DNA of 64,000 nucleotides, from positions 8,271,501 to 8,335,500 of the forward strand of contig NC_135386.1 in NCBI RefSeq assembly GCF_049243985.1, given 5' to 3'. Below are positions 11,756-24,100 of the stretch, in pieces. This DNA comes from Paroedura picta. Taxonomy: Eukaryota; Chordata; Lepidosauria; Squamata; Gekkonidae. The position numbers and the translations under genes are program-made. The first letter of the stretch is position 1, and every line of letters starts with the position of its first letter. The notes under the pieces are model-generated. The model was given only the letters and a program-made list of their open reading frames with translations. It was not told the origin of the DNA and did not search any database.

Positions 11756-12176
11756 AGCCGGTTGGAGGAGGAGGCACTCAGGGGCGGGACAGCCACCCTG
11801 ATTGGGTGTTAAGCGCTGAGTGGCACTTAAGCCATGAGACAGGCTCCTCCTCCAAGCCCTTACCAGAAATATTTTATGTGGAACAGATAAAACATTCAGT
11901 AAGAATGTATGCAGACAATAAACTACTCCAAGATAACACAGCCCTCAAGTTCCATTGCTGCTGCACAGAACCTGGCGACACTATTTGAATCCCTAAACTG
12001 CAAGGACATTCAAATTTGTCCCTTTTAATTTGTGAAGCCAGCAATTAATCCTGCCATCCTGTCTTGCCTACTTATATATGTTGTCCGAGAGTCCCAATCA
12101 AAACCAGGAGTCCTCCTCCTCCTCCTTCACTATACATTTAGTCAATTTAGCTCTAACTGCCTGGTTCATAACTTGA
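11756..12176. other. Intergenic DNA, nothing recognised
   Basis: Starts with a GGAGGAGG-rich piece whose complement recurs near 11850. The rest is unique-looking sequence without a credible exon. Confidence 0.5.
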
Positions 12177-12665
12177 CCCTGCTTTTCAGTACCTGAAGGA
12201 GTTTCAAAGTGGCCTTGTCTTCCTCTCCTCTCCCCACAACAGACGCCCTGTGAGGGAGGTGGGGCTGAGAGAGCTGTGACAGGACCACTCTGTGAGAACA
12301 GCACTATCAGGGCTGTGACGAGCCCAAGGTCGCCCAGCTGGCTGCATGTGGAGGAGGAGCAGGGAATCAAACCCATCTCGCCAGATTAATAGCCGCCGCT
12401 CCTAACCATGACCACAAGCTGGCTCTAGAGCTGAAGAGTTCGGGTTTTTTTCCCCTGCTTTTCACTACCCGAAGGAGTACCAGAGCAGCTTCCAAACACC
12501 TTTCCCTTCCTCTCCCCCTGTGTGGTCGGCGGGGCTGAGAGAGCTCAGAGAGAACCGCTGTACGAGAACAACCCTAAGAAAACTGCGACTAGCCCAAGCC
12601 CCCCCCCCATCCAGATGCCCATGGAAGAGATCACAGCCTGCCACTCTTTAACCTTTGCGCCACCC
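12177..12665 (-). mobile_element. Two adjacent tRNA-derived SINEs (CTT-tailed family)
   Basis: 12177-12425 is a nearly full reverse copy (CTTTTCAGTACCTGAAGG, then CCACAACAGACGCCCTGTG, then GAATCAAACCCATCTC). 12440-12665 is a second, more diverged reverse copy starting at CTTTTCACTACCCGAAGG. Both lie in the SECISBP2L-SHC4 gap. Confidence 0.75.
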
Positions 12666-13148
12666 AGGAAATACCTGCAGGAATCTCTGAAATCAGCCAG
12701 GAAATGGAGCTTCAGCCACTTCCCTATCAGGCATACAATAAAACGGTGCAAAATAAGTAAGCATATGCACGATTAACCTCCAGCTTGGGGGTTTGCACCC
12801 TCTCCCTGCTGAGCCAGGATCTAGCCCTCCGTTCTGCTAATAAGCTCTGGGACACCCCCCTTGCTCCTTTCCGATGTGGGTTGATACACCTCCCCAAGGG
12901 TTGAGGCTGCTGGCGGCTTCCAGAGGATGCGATGTCCTTTATTGGCTTGCCTGCTCAGATCCCGATTTCCTGTGTGCTTGCTCGTTTCCAGTTTTCATCG
13001 TGTCTCTTGGAGTAAATTTGATAGGCACAGGAAGCGTCGCTAGATATTGAGCCAGCAGTCGATAAAGTGGAACTCTTGCTTCAAAGAACGGCGCATCATC
13101 ACTTCCTTTAGGATGTTAGACCATATGAGGAAATGTCAGGGGCAGAGG

Positions 13149-13197
<49 letters not shown>

Positions 13198-14573
13198 AAA
13201 GCAAAAAGCCTCCTGGTGCTGCATTGCAGAAACAGCAAGCGCAAAAGATGCATGGTAGAGGAGGGAGGGAGGGTGGACACAACATGGAGAGGTTTTGGTG
13301 TTGTGATCATGGAAGAGTTCTTCCTGTTCACGACCGACCAGGCGCATTAAAAGCTTGCCCACCGCACCGAAAGTCACATTTCACACCGGCTACTAGTTTA
13401 GTGTATTTATGGTGCATGAGTCATCGGGCTGCCTCCTGATTGGCTGGGAATCAAACTCCTCGGGGACTGTCAGTCAGTTCCAGCCATTCTCAAGGTTCAT
13501 TCACAGATTTATTTAGCTTGCACACAGTGAAATTCATTCAGAAAACTTCATTCATAAAAACTGCAACCTTCTCTCTCTCTCTCTCTCTCTCTGTGTCTCT
13601 CTCTGTGTCTCTCTCTCATTTTGAAGAGAAATATAAACTAGCATGACCTGGCTGGGGAAGAAAATCTACAGAAGCCCTTCCAGGAGATGGTTCTATAAGG
13701 CTCACATGAAGATCTCTGAAGTACGTGCCGAATCCTGAAATCAGCTTGACGTGTTTGGGGATGTTACAGTATTCAAGAATCTTTCAAGGATTGGCAAGGT
13801 GGCTGTTGAGAACAGCTGAACTTCATCTACCTACAAAGATATTTCCGTCTTCATTTTGTTTAGGATTCCCTCCCCTACATTTCTTTTTTTTTTTAAAAAA
13901 AAACTGGTGAAGAATTATTATTTGTTTTAATGCAGATTATTATTGTTTTCCCTTGCTGATCTGCTCAACATTCAAATGCTAAGCTGGTGGGGGGGGAAGA
14001 AAATTCCTTTCGCTGCTGCTGAGATTTTAGTTCTTGAATGGTCTGGTATGAAATAGTGTGGGTGTTTTCTGCTCTGTGTGTGTGTGTGTGTGTGTGTGTC
14101 TACTGCAGCTAAGGTTATACTATTAAGGATCCAGGCGGTGAGCCCTCAAAGCACGTGATGCTTTTAAATTCTGCTCGGCTTGTGTATGTTGTGTGTGTGT
14201 TGCGATGAAGAACAGCTCTTCCCATGTTAAACAGCCGGTAGCCTCCTTTGCTTTACCTGCTTGTGTGCGGGTTGCTCTGAAGGGTCCCGTTGAGATTTAA
14301 TCCGAAAACAGCCAGATGCCCAGGCAAAATGAAGCTGGGTCCATTAAGAGGAAGAAGCCGCTAGGAAAGCAGCCGAAAACTCCACGGCCTCCTTCCGCCG
14401 GACATGCTGTCCTCTTCTTCGCTTTCAAAATTGTCCTGGTTTGCTTAATCCCCTATTACTTTGTGTTGTTTTTACGAAGGAAGTTGGTTTAGGCATAGAG
14501 GGACGGGGGGGATCTGTTTGTGGTTGTGGGTGTGGTGTTTCCCCCCCCCCCCTGTTTTTTAACCTCGAAGGCT
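12666..14573. other. Region upstream of SHC4 with microsatellites
   Basis: Holds (GT)n at about 13151-13195, (CT)n with GTGTCT punctuation at about 13571-13618, and (GT)n at about 14078-14099. The SHC4 promoter and 5' UTR must lie in or before this stretch, but no core promoter could be placed. A C/T tract ending in AAG at 14570, three bases before the start codon, could also be a splice acceptor for a 5' UTR exon. Confidence 0.5.
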
Positions 14574-15164
14574 ATGAGAGAAGGCGTTTCATACGGCCTC
14601 AGTGGACAGGGACTGAATGTAGAACAGCTGGGAGGGCCCGTGATGCTTCACAGGACCAAATACAGCCGCTTCAGGGACGAGTCTCTCATCTCGTTTGAGG
14701 AAGACACCCAGAGTGGACCTCTTCATCTTAAAGGTTCCCCATCGTCTCACTCCCCAACGCCGAGCCTGCCCGTCGACAATGTCTCCACGGGGACCCCGGA
14801 CGGCCCTGCGTCTCTGTGCACCTTGATCCCCCGCATGGGTAACCTCAAGCTGACCAACCCTTCCACCCTCCCGGGCTTGAAGAACCTCTGCCTGAGGACC
14901 AAGGAGGTGCCGAGAATTAAGCTCACGGAGTGCGCAACTGTTCCCAGCAGCCCGACCTCGCCAGAGATCAAGCTGACGTCCTGCCTGTCCTCTTCTTATC
15001 CCTGGGGAGATCTGGACAAGCCCCTGAAGGGCAGCCCAAATGTCCAGGAGGAGAGTGTCTTGCTGGGTGCCGAGGAATCTGCTTTGCTGACCAAACCGGT
15101 CAAAGATCTTGGCCGCAAGGGGGATGAATCCTGCTTGGAAGCTGGGATCTCGTATAGCATCCGC
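14574..15164 (+). CDS. SHC4: SHC4 exon 1: CH2 region and start of PTB
   Basis: Encodes residues 1-197. The ATG at 14574 aligns with the human start (MRE...) and has G at -3. Conserved pieces are [43 protein letters not shown] and, at the PTB start, GISYSIR. The donor is CGC|GTAAGT, phase 0. The ORF runs on into the intron, but that part is not coding. Confidence 0.95.
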
Positions 15165-18100
15165 GTAAGTAGTCCCCCCTCCCCCACCCCTTTTCCCTTT
15201 TGGAATGCTGATGATTCAGCCCAGTATTTTTATAGCATTGCTTTAAGTGTATATATTTATGTGCACCAATCACCACGAGGTGAAGTAGGCCATAGTTGTA
15301 ACCCCTGTATTGCAGAGATGCCCAAAACGAAGTTTGAACAGGCAGTTTCCTGGTTTGGATTTACAGGGGTGGGGGGGGGGGAAGATCTCAACAATTCTGG
15401 GGCCCTGGCCCAAAGTCCAGGATGGGACCCCATAACCACTGCCCCCCCTCCCCTCCCCTCCTGTGCGGGAGCCAAGCAGAGGACAGCCCTCACCTTGTGG
15501 TTCAAGTTGGCTTATCGCAATAATAACAAAAAATTGTTTTGGAAGAAGAGTTGGTGTTCATACCCCGCTTTTCACTACCCCAAGGAGTCTCAAAGCGGCT
15601 ATCAACTGTCTTCCCTTCCTCTCCCCACAACAGACACCCTGTGAGGGAGATGAGGCTGAGAGAGCCCTGAGATTACTGAAGAAGAAGAAGAGTTGGTTCT
15701 TATATGCCGCTTTTCTCTACCTGAAGGAGGCTCAAAGGGGCTTACAGTCGCCTTCCCTTTCCTCTCCCCACAACAGATGCCCTGTTAGGTGGGGCTGAGA
15801 GCTCTGGCAGAGACTGCTGTGTGAGAACAACTCTACCAGGACTCTGACTAGCCCAGGATCCCCCAAGCTTCTGCATATGGAGGAGCGGGGAATCAAACTT
15901 GGCTCTCCGGATGAGAAGGCACCACTGTTAACCACTGGTAGGTCTCTGCTCGCTGCCTGAATACCAGCAGCGCCTTAAAAGTATTATGACACACACGCAC
16001 ACCGCTGAGCAATTTGGTTAAGGCTTGTTAATCTATTGACTGTAAAAAACTAAAAAGCTCGGCATCGTACACTACATAAAATGCAGCTCGCATGTAAGGA
16101 AAATGTGTCAGCCTAGCAGGAAATCAGGCAGTGCTAAATTACAATAGAAGTGTGCATTTGTTCTTGTTTCAGGCCGTCTCCTAGCTCAGGGGTAGTCAAC
16201 CTGTGGTCCTCCAGATGTCCATGGACTACAATTCCCATGAGCCCCTGCCAGCAAACGCTGGCAGGGGCTCATGGGAATTGTAGTCCATGGACATCTGGAG
16301 GACCATAGGGTGGCTACCACTGTTCTAGCTTTTCATTCCCGCATTCTTAATTGTCACAAAACCAAGGCAGGCTAGTGAAGGATCTTACCACTAGAACATG
16401 TTTTTCATTTTAATCGCAAGCCGTTTGGGCCTTGGGTTGTGGAGGAAGAGTTGCTATAATCCAGACTTAGTATGTTTATTTAGGTTTAATCGATGTCTGC
16501 TCAGATGATCCTCGCTTAACCGCTAGCCCCAAGGCCTCTCGACAAAAACTTCATGAGCCTATCTGCCCACAGTTTTATTTGAGTAATTTGTGGCTCTCGA
16601 GGAAAGAGTAAACTGGATTTGTACAAACAAAAAACAAAAAAAAAGGGGGGGGGGCGGAGAGTCCAGTGACTTCTTGAAGATGAACAGATCCTCGGCATGT
16701 CACAGCTGATGGTGCCAGTGGCAATTTAGCAGAGGGGGCCTAGCTTGTAGAAAGGAAGGCTCCTTAAAATTAAGGAAATGGATCCTAAGAGAATCACAAG
16801 AGAGAATACCCTGTAATCCAGTTTAGGCTCAATCTGAGACATCGGAGCAAATCTGTCATATATTGTGGAGCCCATTTTGCTCTAGGGTCAGGAAGATGTT
16901 TTGGATCCAAAGGTGATTTTGCCGCTCCCGTAAGAAGTCTTCTTCAGTTCAGGGAAGATGACTTTTCTCAGAAGTCTCTTTCCACCCATGGAGGAGCAAT
17001 GGGGTGACAAGATTGTGAGGGGAAGCAGCAGGGGCACCCATAACCTCATATTTTACATTAGCCTCCTTTGTGAACTAAACAAATGCTTCCTACAGGGGAA
17101 ATCTGATGCCGTTTCTGCTCATGTTTCTCTAACATGGATGAAACAGTAAGAATCTGTGGTTCAGAATCTGGGAATTCTCCAAGAGTTGGGGTTAATTCTG
17201 CACTCAGTTTCATTTCTGGGAACATAACACTTACCTAGCATGTATTAAATGCTAAACTCTCTATGCGCAGTACTCTGGAAACTGTAAAAATGAATCACTG
17301 TAATAGCAGTGCTTTAACACGGTTTTGTATTATGTCGTAAAAATGGCACAGACAAACAGACACCTCGGCTCTTAAGCACTAACTATCAGGAAGTTTGAGG
17401 GCAAAATGTCACATAGTACGGCTAAATGACGAATTTCTTATTCCAGCTGATAGCTTGAAACATTCTTCAGACTTTGAGAAAGCCCAGAAGAGGCATGATG
17501 GTGCAGATTGTGGTTAGGAAGCATAGCTGTGGACACGCCCACCCAGGGCCCCTCCCCTTTACACACCCTGCAGGCCCATCATTGGCCATTTTGGGAGGGG
17601 TTGACATGACCATATATGGTCATATCACCCAATAAATGTTTAACAATTTAAAAAAAAATATATTAAAATTAATGAAGAAGAAGAGTTGGTTCTTATAGAG
17701 TTGGTTCTAAAATTAATTAATTCCCACCCATTCAAGAAAACCTTCAAGGGCTGTCAAGAAACCCCAGGATTTCACAAAACCCTGGTTGAAAAAGCCTAAC
17801 CTATAGGGTCAATCTGTCACTTGATAGCCACTACAACAAATAAACGTTTTCAAAGGCTTGGAGAACTTGTAAAGAGTTACCGGGGTTGTCTGCTCTTATG
17901 TCATTTGCATTTTCCAGAATGGGTCTTACTTCATGTGAACACAAGACTGATGCTCTCAATATGTATGTGGATGACATTGTGTGACCAATCTTTGTTGGTC
18001 TTAAAGGTGCTACTGGACTCTGATTTTATTGTGTGAGCTTGTAATTGTATGTATATATGCATATGTGTGTGTGTGTTTGTGTGTGCATAAATAGTTCCTT

Positions 18101-21100
18101 TTAATGCATACGTTAATATATATATAGACGTGTATGTGTGTGCATGCATGTGTGTGTGTATCCTTCCTTTTAAAATTAAATTTACATCCCCATCCTTGGG
18201 TGTCTTTCCAAAGAGAAAAGCAAGATCTAAATTGTAAAAATGTGTTTGTGAAGAATTTGTAGGTATTTTGACGGCCGTCGGTTCCAGTGGGTTTTCCTGT
18301 GCTGAGGACAAGTCCTAGCAAACAAGGGAAAGAAATCTTGTATGACAAGCTTCCAGTAGTGGTGTAGAAAGGAAAAGATTTTGGGTGCCTGCCGTTTACT
18401 TCAGTATTCCAGTGTTTGGGGGGAGTGAGAAAAATGTTCAGAAGGAGACTGTTGTTCTCATGGATGAGTCAGTGTTATACAAAATAAGACGTATTCCCAA
18501 ATTAGAATCTGTACGCTCATCCATAAGATATTTCTGCCTCTACTGGGCTGTTGAATTCAATAGGAAAAATTAGGACCCAGCATGGCAAGGAGAGATGGTT
18601 CTTCTTTCCACTCCTGCCTGACACTCAATCCTGCTTAAAACATATTTTCTTTAGGCTCAGTCGTTTTTACCAGAATCGAGGTGGACTTAAATTAATGGTC
18701 TAATGCCTGAGATCTCCCCTATTTCGGTTTTCAAAGGCAGCTATGCGCAAATTGCTTTTTGAAGAGCCAGCTGTTGTGCAGACATGGAAGCATTCTGCAT
18801 AGTTTCCCCGTCCCTTCTTTTGTGTCTCTGCTAACATGGGTTCTTTGTGTGTCAGTACTCAGAAGCCTCTTTTTCACTGGTTTCTTCTAAAATAAAAAAT
18901 CCTGGCCACTTTAGTGCCTCCGTTGAGTGAGTGTGGCCTGCTGCGCACGAAAACGCTTGAAGAAATGGGAAATGCCACTTCTTAGGGTTGTACTAGGATC
19001 TGGGCGGCCCAGGTTGGAACCCCACCCCACCGTAGAAGCTTGATCCAACCGTATGCCCTCTGCCTGCCCTACCTTACAGGGTTGTTGAGAAGATAAAATG
19101 GAGAAAGGGAGGATGTTGCAAGCTACTTTGGGTCCTCCTTGGAGAGAAATAAAGGCATAAATAAAGTTAAGAGGAGAAAGAGGAATTCGGGAAGTCCTAT
19201 AGCTCAGTGGAAGAACAAGACGTATTATAGAAACAAGGTCTTAGAGTTAGAGCAGCCTTTCTCAAATTTTTAACCGCTGAGAAAGCCCTGAAATATTCTT
19301 CAGGCTTCAAGGAACCCTAGAAGGGGTGAGATTGTGCAGAATATGGTTGGGAAGCAGAGCTGTGGACACGCCCACCTGGGGCCCCTCCCCTTCCCACCCC
19401 CTCCAAGTCATTTTGGGAGGGGTGGGTGGGTCGACATGACCATATATGGTCCCATCACCCAATAAATGTTTTACAAATTTTAAAAAAATGTATTAAAATT
19501 AATTAAATCCCACCCCTTCCAGAAGCATCAAGAAACCCCAGGGTTTCACCAAACTCTGGTTGAGAAAGATTAAAGTCTAGCTGGCATAGCTTCTAGTAGA
19601 CTAGTATTTTAAAGATTTGGCAGGACCGCTCCAAAATATGTGGGCAGTGATCTGAAGTTCATTAGTGACCTAAACTTCAACTATTACCCGGGACCCAAAG
19701 ACTGTTTATGCACTGGAGGTTTCATGCCAGGCTGCAGGCTGGAGTTTTAGTCATAGCAGGTTGCCCCACCTCTTCCTGCACCCACATGGGGGAACACTTG
19801 GCCTGGGGCACCTCATCCGCCTCCAATTTGTGCTCCTGCATGAGAGCTGGGGCACTGAAGTTCCCAGTGCATAAACGGTCAAAGTGGGACCCTGGATCCA
19901 ACCTGTGCATTCTTCAGTTGTGCTCCTAGGATTGTTTAAGTTGTTTATGTTGGAGTGTGTTAAATTGTTTTCACTGGAGTTGTTTTTGCTTTAGCACACA
20001 CTATCCATTGAAATGGACTTTTCTCCCCTGGTTCTCTCCCCTGTCTCCCCCAGGCTCATTTCCTCTGTACAGCTCTGATCTGCTTACAAGCGAAGGGCGG
20101 TGTTTTAAACCACTTGGACAGTGGGTGAGCGAGAAAACAGGCTAACGGGGGCTCTGCAGAGGAATTCGGACATTCCCCACTCCCCTTCTCCTGTGGGTTA
20201 GATTGATAATTTCCTCCTTTCCTCTGAAGAGCTCCAGGGGGTGTAGACAGCGTCCCAAAGCAGCCTGCCCAACAGACCTGTGTAACTTCTACGGCAGGGG
20301 TAGTCAACCTGTGGTCCTCCAGATGTCCATGGACTACAATTCCCAGGGGCTCATGGGAAATGTAGTCCATAGACATCTGGAGGACCACAGGTTGACTACC
20401 CCTGTTCTACGGTTCTCTTGGGAAGGAAATGAACTTCAGTGACTCTGTGCTTCTTCTCATCTATGATTCAGGAGCCGGGGAAATATTTTTAGCTTCTCCC
20501 TCCTCCTTTGATGCGCCGCTCTTGGAAAGCCAACATTTAATTACGAGATCCAAGGAAAACCATTCAGAGCACAGGTGTCTGCTCGCAAGGCCCGTGCAGC
20601 TCCAAAGCTCATCAAAGGGATGGAGGGAGAGAGGAGGCCGCAGCTGTTTCGGCCCCTTCCTTTACTAATTGCTCACCATGAGTCATGCAGCTTGGTATCC
20701 CACCACGGACTGGCCTGGCTTGATTGGGGCCTTTCATAGCGTGGCCCCTGGAGGAACAGCCAGAGGGTCGGTATGCTCCGGAGGCAGGGATCTGAGGACG
20801 GTGCAAAGCTGCCTGACCTCAGAGGGCGGCAAGGTGGCGTGGCAGGAAGCAAGCAGAGGCATGACCCAACCGCCTTGGATGACTCCGGCCCCACTGTACG
20901 AGAACAAGGAAGGGAGAAATGAACAGAAAGCAAAAAGCGTAACTGGATTTAGCTAGTACCCGAACGGCTGGATGTCTCTGCAGTTACGACAACAGGTTAC
21001 AAAAATAAAGGTAAAGGTAAAGGTATCCCCTGTGCAAGCACTGAGTCATGTCTGACCCTTGGGGTGACGCCCTCCAGCGTTTTCATGGCAGACTCAATAC

Positions 21101-24100
21101 GGGGTGGTTTGCCAGGGCCTTCCCCAGTCATGACCGTTTACCCCCCAGCAAGCTGGGTACTCATTTTACCGACCTCGGAAGGATGGAAGGCTGAGTCAAC
21201 CTTACAAAAAGGTTACAAAAATATATAAGCATTTATTTCGCACCGCTTTTTAAAACGTCCGTTAAGCTTAAAAACACACACAAAGCCCATAGGTCATTAT
21301 CGAAAAATTCATCAGCCTTAGGTCTTAGACCTGACGGGTTTCAGCCTTCACTGGGTCTTCCTCAGAGGTCTAATTTGGACACACGTCCTTGATATAAAAT
21401 ATGAAATCCATAAAGCAGCCTGTAAAATAAACAAAGGGTGAGAACTTTTTTTTTTTTTAAGGTGACAAAATCAATCTAAATGGAGCAGAGGGGAAATGTT
21501 CATTTATCGGGTAATCGTCCCCTTCTTTCAGGCTGATGTGTGCCCATGAAATCAGAGCATGTACAAAGGTCCAATTTAGAAGAAGAAGAAGAAGAAGAAG
21601 AGTTGGTTCTTATATGCCGCTTTTCCCTACCCGAAGGAGGCTCAAAGCGGCTTACAGTCGCCTTCCCATTTACCCAGACATCCACTGATGGCCTTTGAGG
21701 GCACTGAGACACCTGAAGCCCACCTGGTTTCTCCTGGCTGAGGTGACAGGCTGTATTTTTCAGCAGAGTGCTTTACGCACTACCTGAAAGAACTGCCAAT
21801 CGCCGTTTTGCATGCCAGAGCATCTTGGCCTCGATGACAAGAATGAATAAGCCTCTTGTAGATTTCCCCTGCCTATAGTTTATCCTACAACTTCCACTTA
21901 GTGTTTGTAAATAGCTCCTTGTTATGCACAGAGGCGTCTCAGACTGCAGCTCCTGCAACAATGTGGTTTAATTAAACACGACGTCTGCCCTAGAGATGCC
22001 GGTAAAATGGTTTGCTGAATTAACCAGTTAAACCACCCTACGCAAAAAATGATCTTGAAATGATAGACTTGGAGCAACAGATAATCCCTCGGCCTCCCCT
22101 CCCTCACAGGGGAGAGGAAAGGGAAGGGGATTGTAAGCCGCTTTGAGACTCCTTTGGGTAGAGAAAAGCGGCATATAAGAACCAACTCTTCTTCTTCTTC
22201 AGTAATATCAGGGCTCTCTCAGCCTCCGCTCCCTCACAGGGTGTCTGTTGTGGGGAGAGGAAAGGGAAGGGGATTGTAAGCCGCTTTGAGACTCCTTCGG
22301 GTAGAGAAAAAGCGGCATGTAAGAACCAACTCTTCTTCTATTTCAGTAATATCAGGGCTCTCTCCGCCTCCCTCACAGGGTGTCTGTTGTGGGGAGAGGA
22401 ATGGGAAGGTGACTGTAAGCCGCTTTGAGACTCCTTCGGGTAGAGAAAAGCGGCATATAAGAACCAGCTCTTCTTCTTCTTCAGTAATCTCAGGGCTCTC
22501 TCAGCCTCACCCACCTCACAGGGTGTCTGTTGCGGGGAGAGGAAAGGGAAGGCGATTGAAAGCCGCTTTGAGCCTCCTTCAGGTAGAGAAAAGCGGCATA
22601 TAAGAACCAACTCTTCTTCTTTTTCAGTAATATCAGGGCTCTCTCAGCCTCCCCTCCCTCACAGGGTGTCTGTTGTGGGGAGAGGAAAGGGAAGGCCAAT
22701 GTAAGCCGCTTTGAGACTCCTTCGGGTAGAGAAAAGAGGCATATAAGAACCAACTCTTCTTCCTCCTCAGTAATCTCAGGGCTCTCTCAGCCTCCCCTCC
22801 CTCACAGGGTGTCTGTTGTGGGGAGAGGAATTCCAGGGGATCCTGAAGGTGTTATCCCTAAGCCCATCCTGTGGACCTCAGGTTTTAATTCTTCCAGTTT
22901 TTTTCCCCATGCCTCCTTTTATACAGTATAGCCAGTCATTTTGCATCAGTTCTTGATGTGCATAAATATCCACTGGTAGCGATTTTAGAGCTGTTCAAAC
23001 CCTGCTGGCCTCTCTTGCCCTTGGGGTCCTGCTTCTTCTCTGACAGCAAGTGGCAAAAAAAACAAACATGCTTTAAGGAGAAAAGGGATGAGGTGGCGGA
23101 AGCTGTGCCTGATTAGATCTCAGCCCACTTCTGGTTCGCAGCCCATCTGTCGGAGACACGTGATCCAGGTGATCGCTTCTTCGAAGTCTGACACCGGAGT
23201 TGTTTCCTAGGCAATAATACAAGGCCTGGACCAACTTGTGCTTTCGAAACAAAAGCGCGGAGACTTCCTGTCTCGGTGGCAGTTCAGGAAGAGAGATCTG
23301 TAAACTCTGCCTGTGAGATCCACTCTTTTTCTTGTCCCCGTAAATGCAAGTCCTGCGCGGTGGCCGATAATAAAGCAAAGAAGGGACGGGGGTTTTCATC
23401 TGAAGGTTTTTGTTGTGATTAAGACCAGCAGCGTCTCATCTGTGGGTTTGATTCCCCACTCCTCCACATGCAGCAGCTGGGTGACCTGGGCTCGTCACAG
23501 TCCTGATAATGCTTTTCTTACCCAGCAGTTCCATCAAAGCTCTTTCAGCCCCACTTATCTCACAGGGTGTCTGTTGTGGGGAGAAGGGATGGTGATTGTA
23601 AGCTGCTTTGAGCCTGCTTTGGGCAATGAAAAGTGGAGTATAAAAACAAACCTTCCTTCCTTCCAGTTATATTCCATCCTTCCTTCCTTCCTTCCTTCCT
23701 TCCTTCCTTCCTTCCTTCCTTCCTTCCTTCCTGTTACCTTCCACCTTCCTTCCTTCCTTCCTTCCTTCCTTCCTTCCTTCCTTCCTTCCTGTTACCTTCC
23801 ACCTTCCTTCCTGTTACCTTCCACCTTCCTTCCTTCCTTCCTTCCTTCCTTCCTTCCTTCCTTCCTTCCTTCCTTCCTTCCTTCCTGTTACCTTCCACCT
23901 TCCTTCCTTCCTTCCTTCCTTCCTTCCTTCCTTCCTTCCTGTTACCTTCCACCTTCCTTCCTTCCTTCCTCCCTCCCTCCCTCCCTCCCTCCCTTCCTTC
24001 CTTCCTTCCTTCCTTCCTTCCTTCCTTCCTTCCTTCCTGTTACCTTCCACCTTCCTTCCTTCCTCCCTCCCTCCCTCCCTCCCTCCCTCCCTTCCTTCCT

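Noticed and set aside
6000-14573. Hidden gene between SECISBP2L and SHC4, such as an EID1 equivalent
   Set aside because: No ORF in this stretch resembles EID1 or any other known protein, and all ORFs are short or low-complexity.
15165-15644. Continuation of the SHC4 exon 1 ORF
   Set aside because: A strong donor CGC|GTAAGT at 15164 and the perfect phase match to exon 2 show this is intron.
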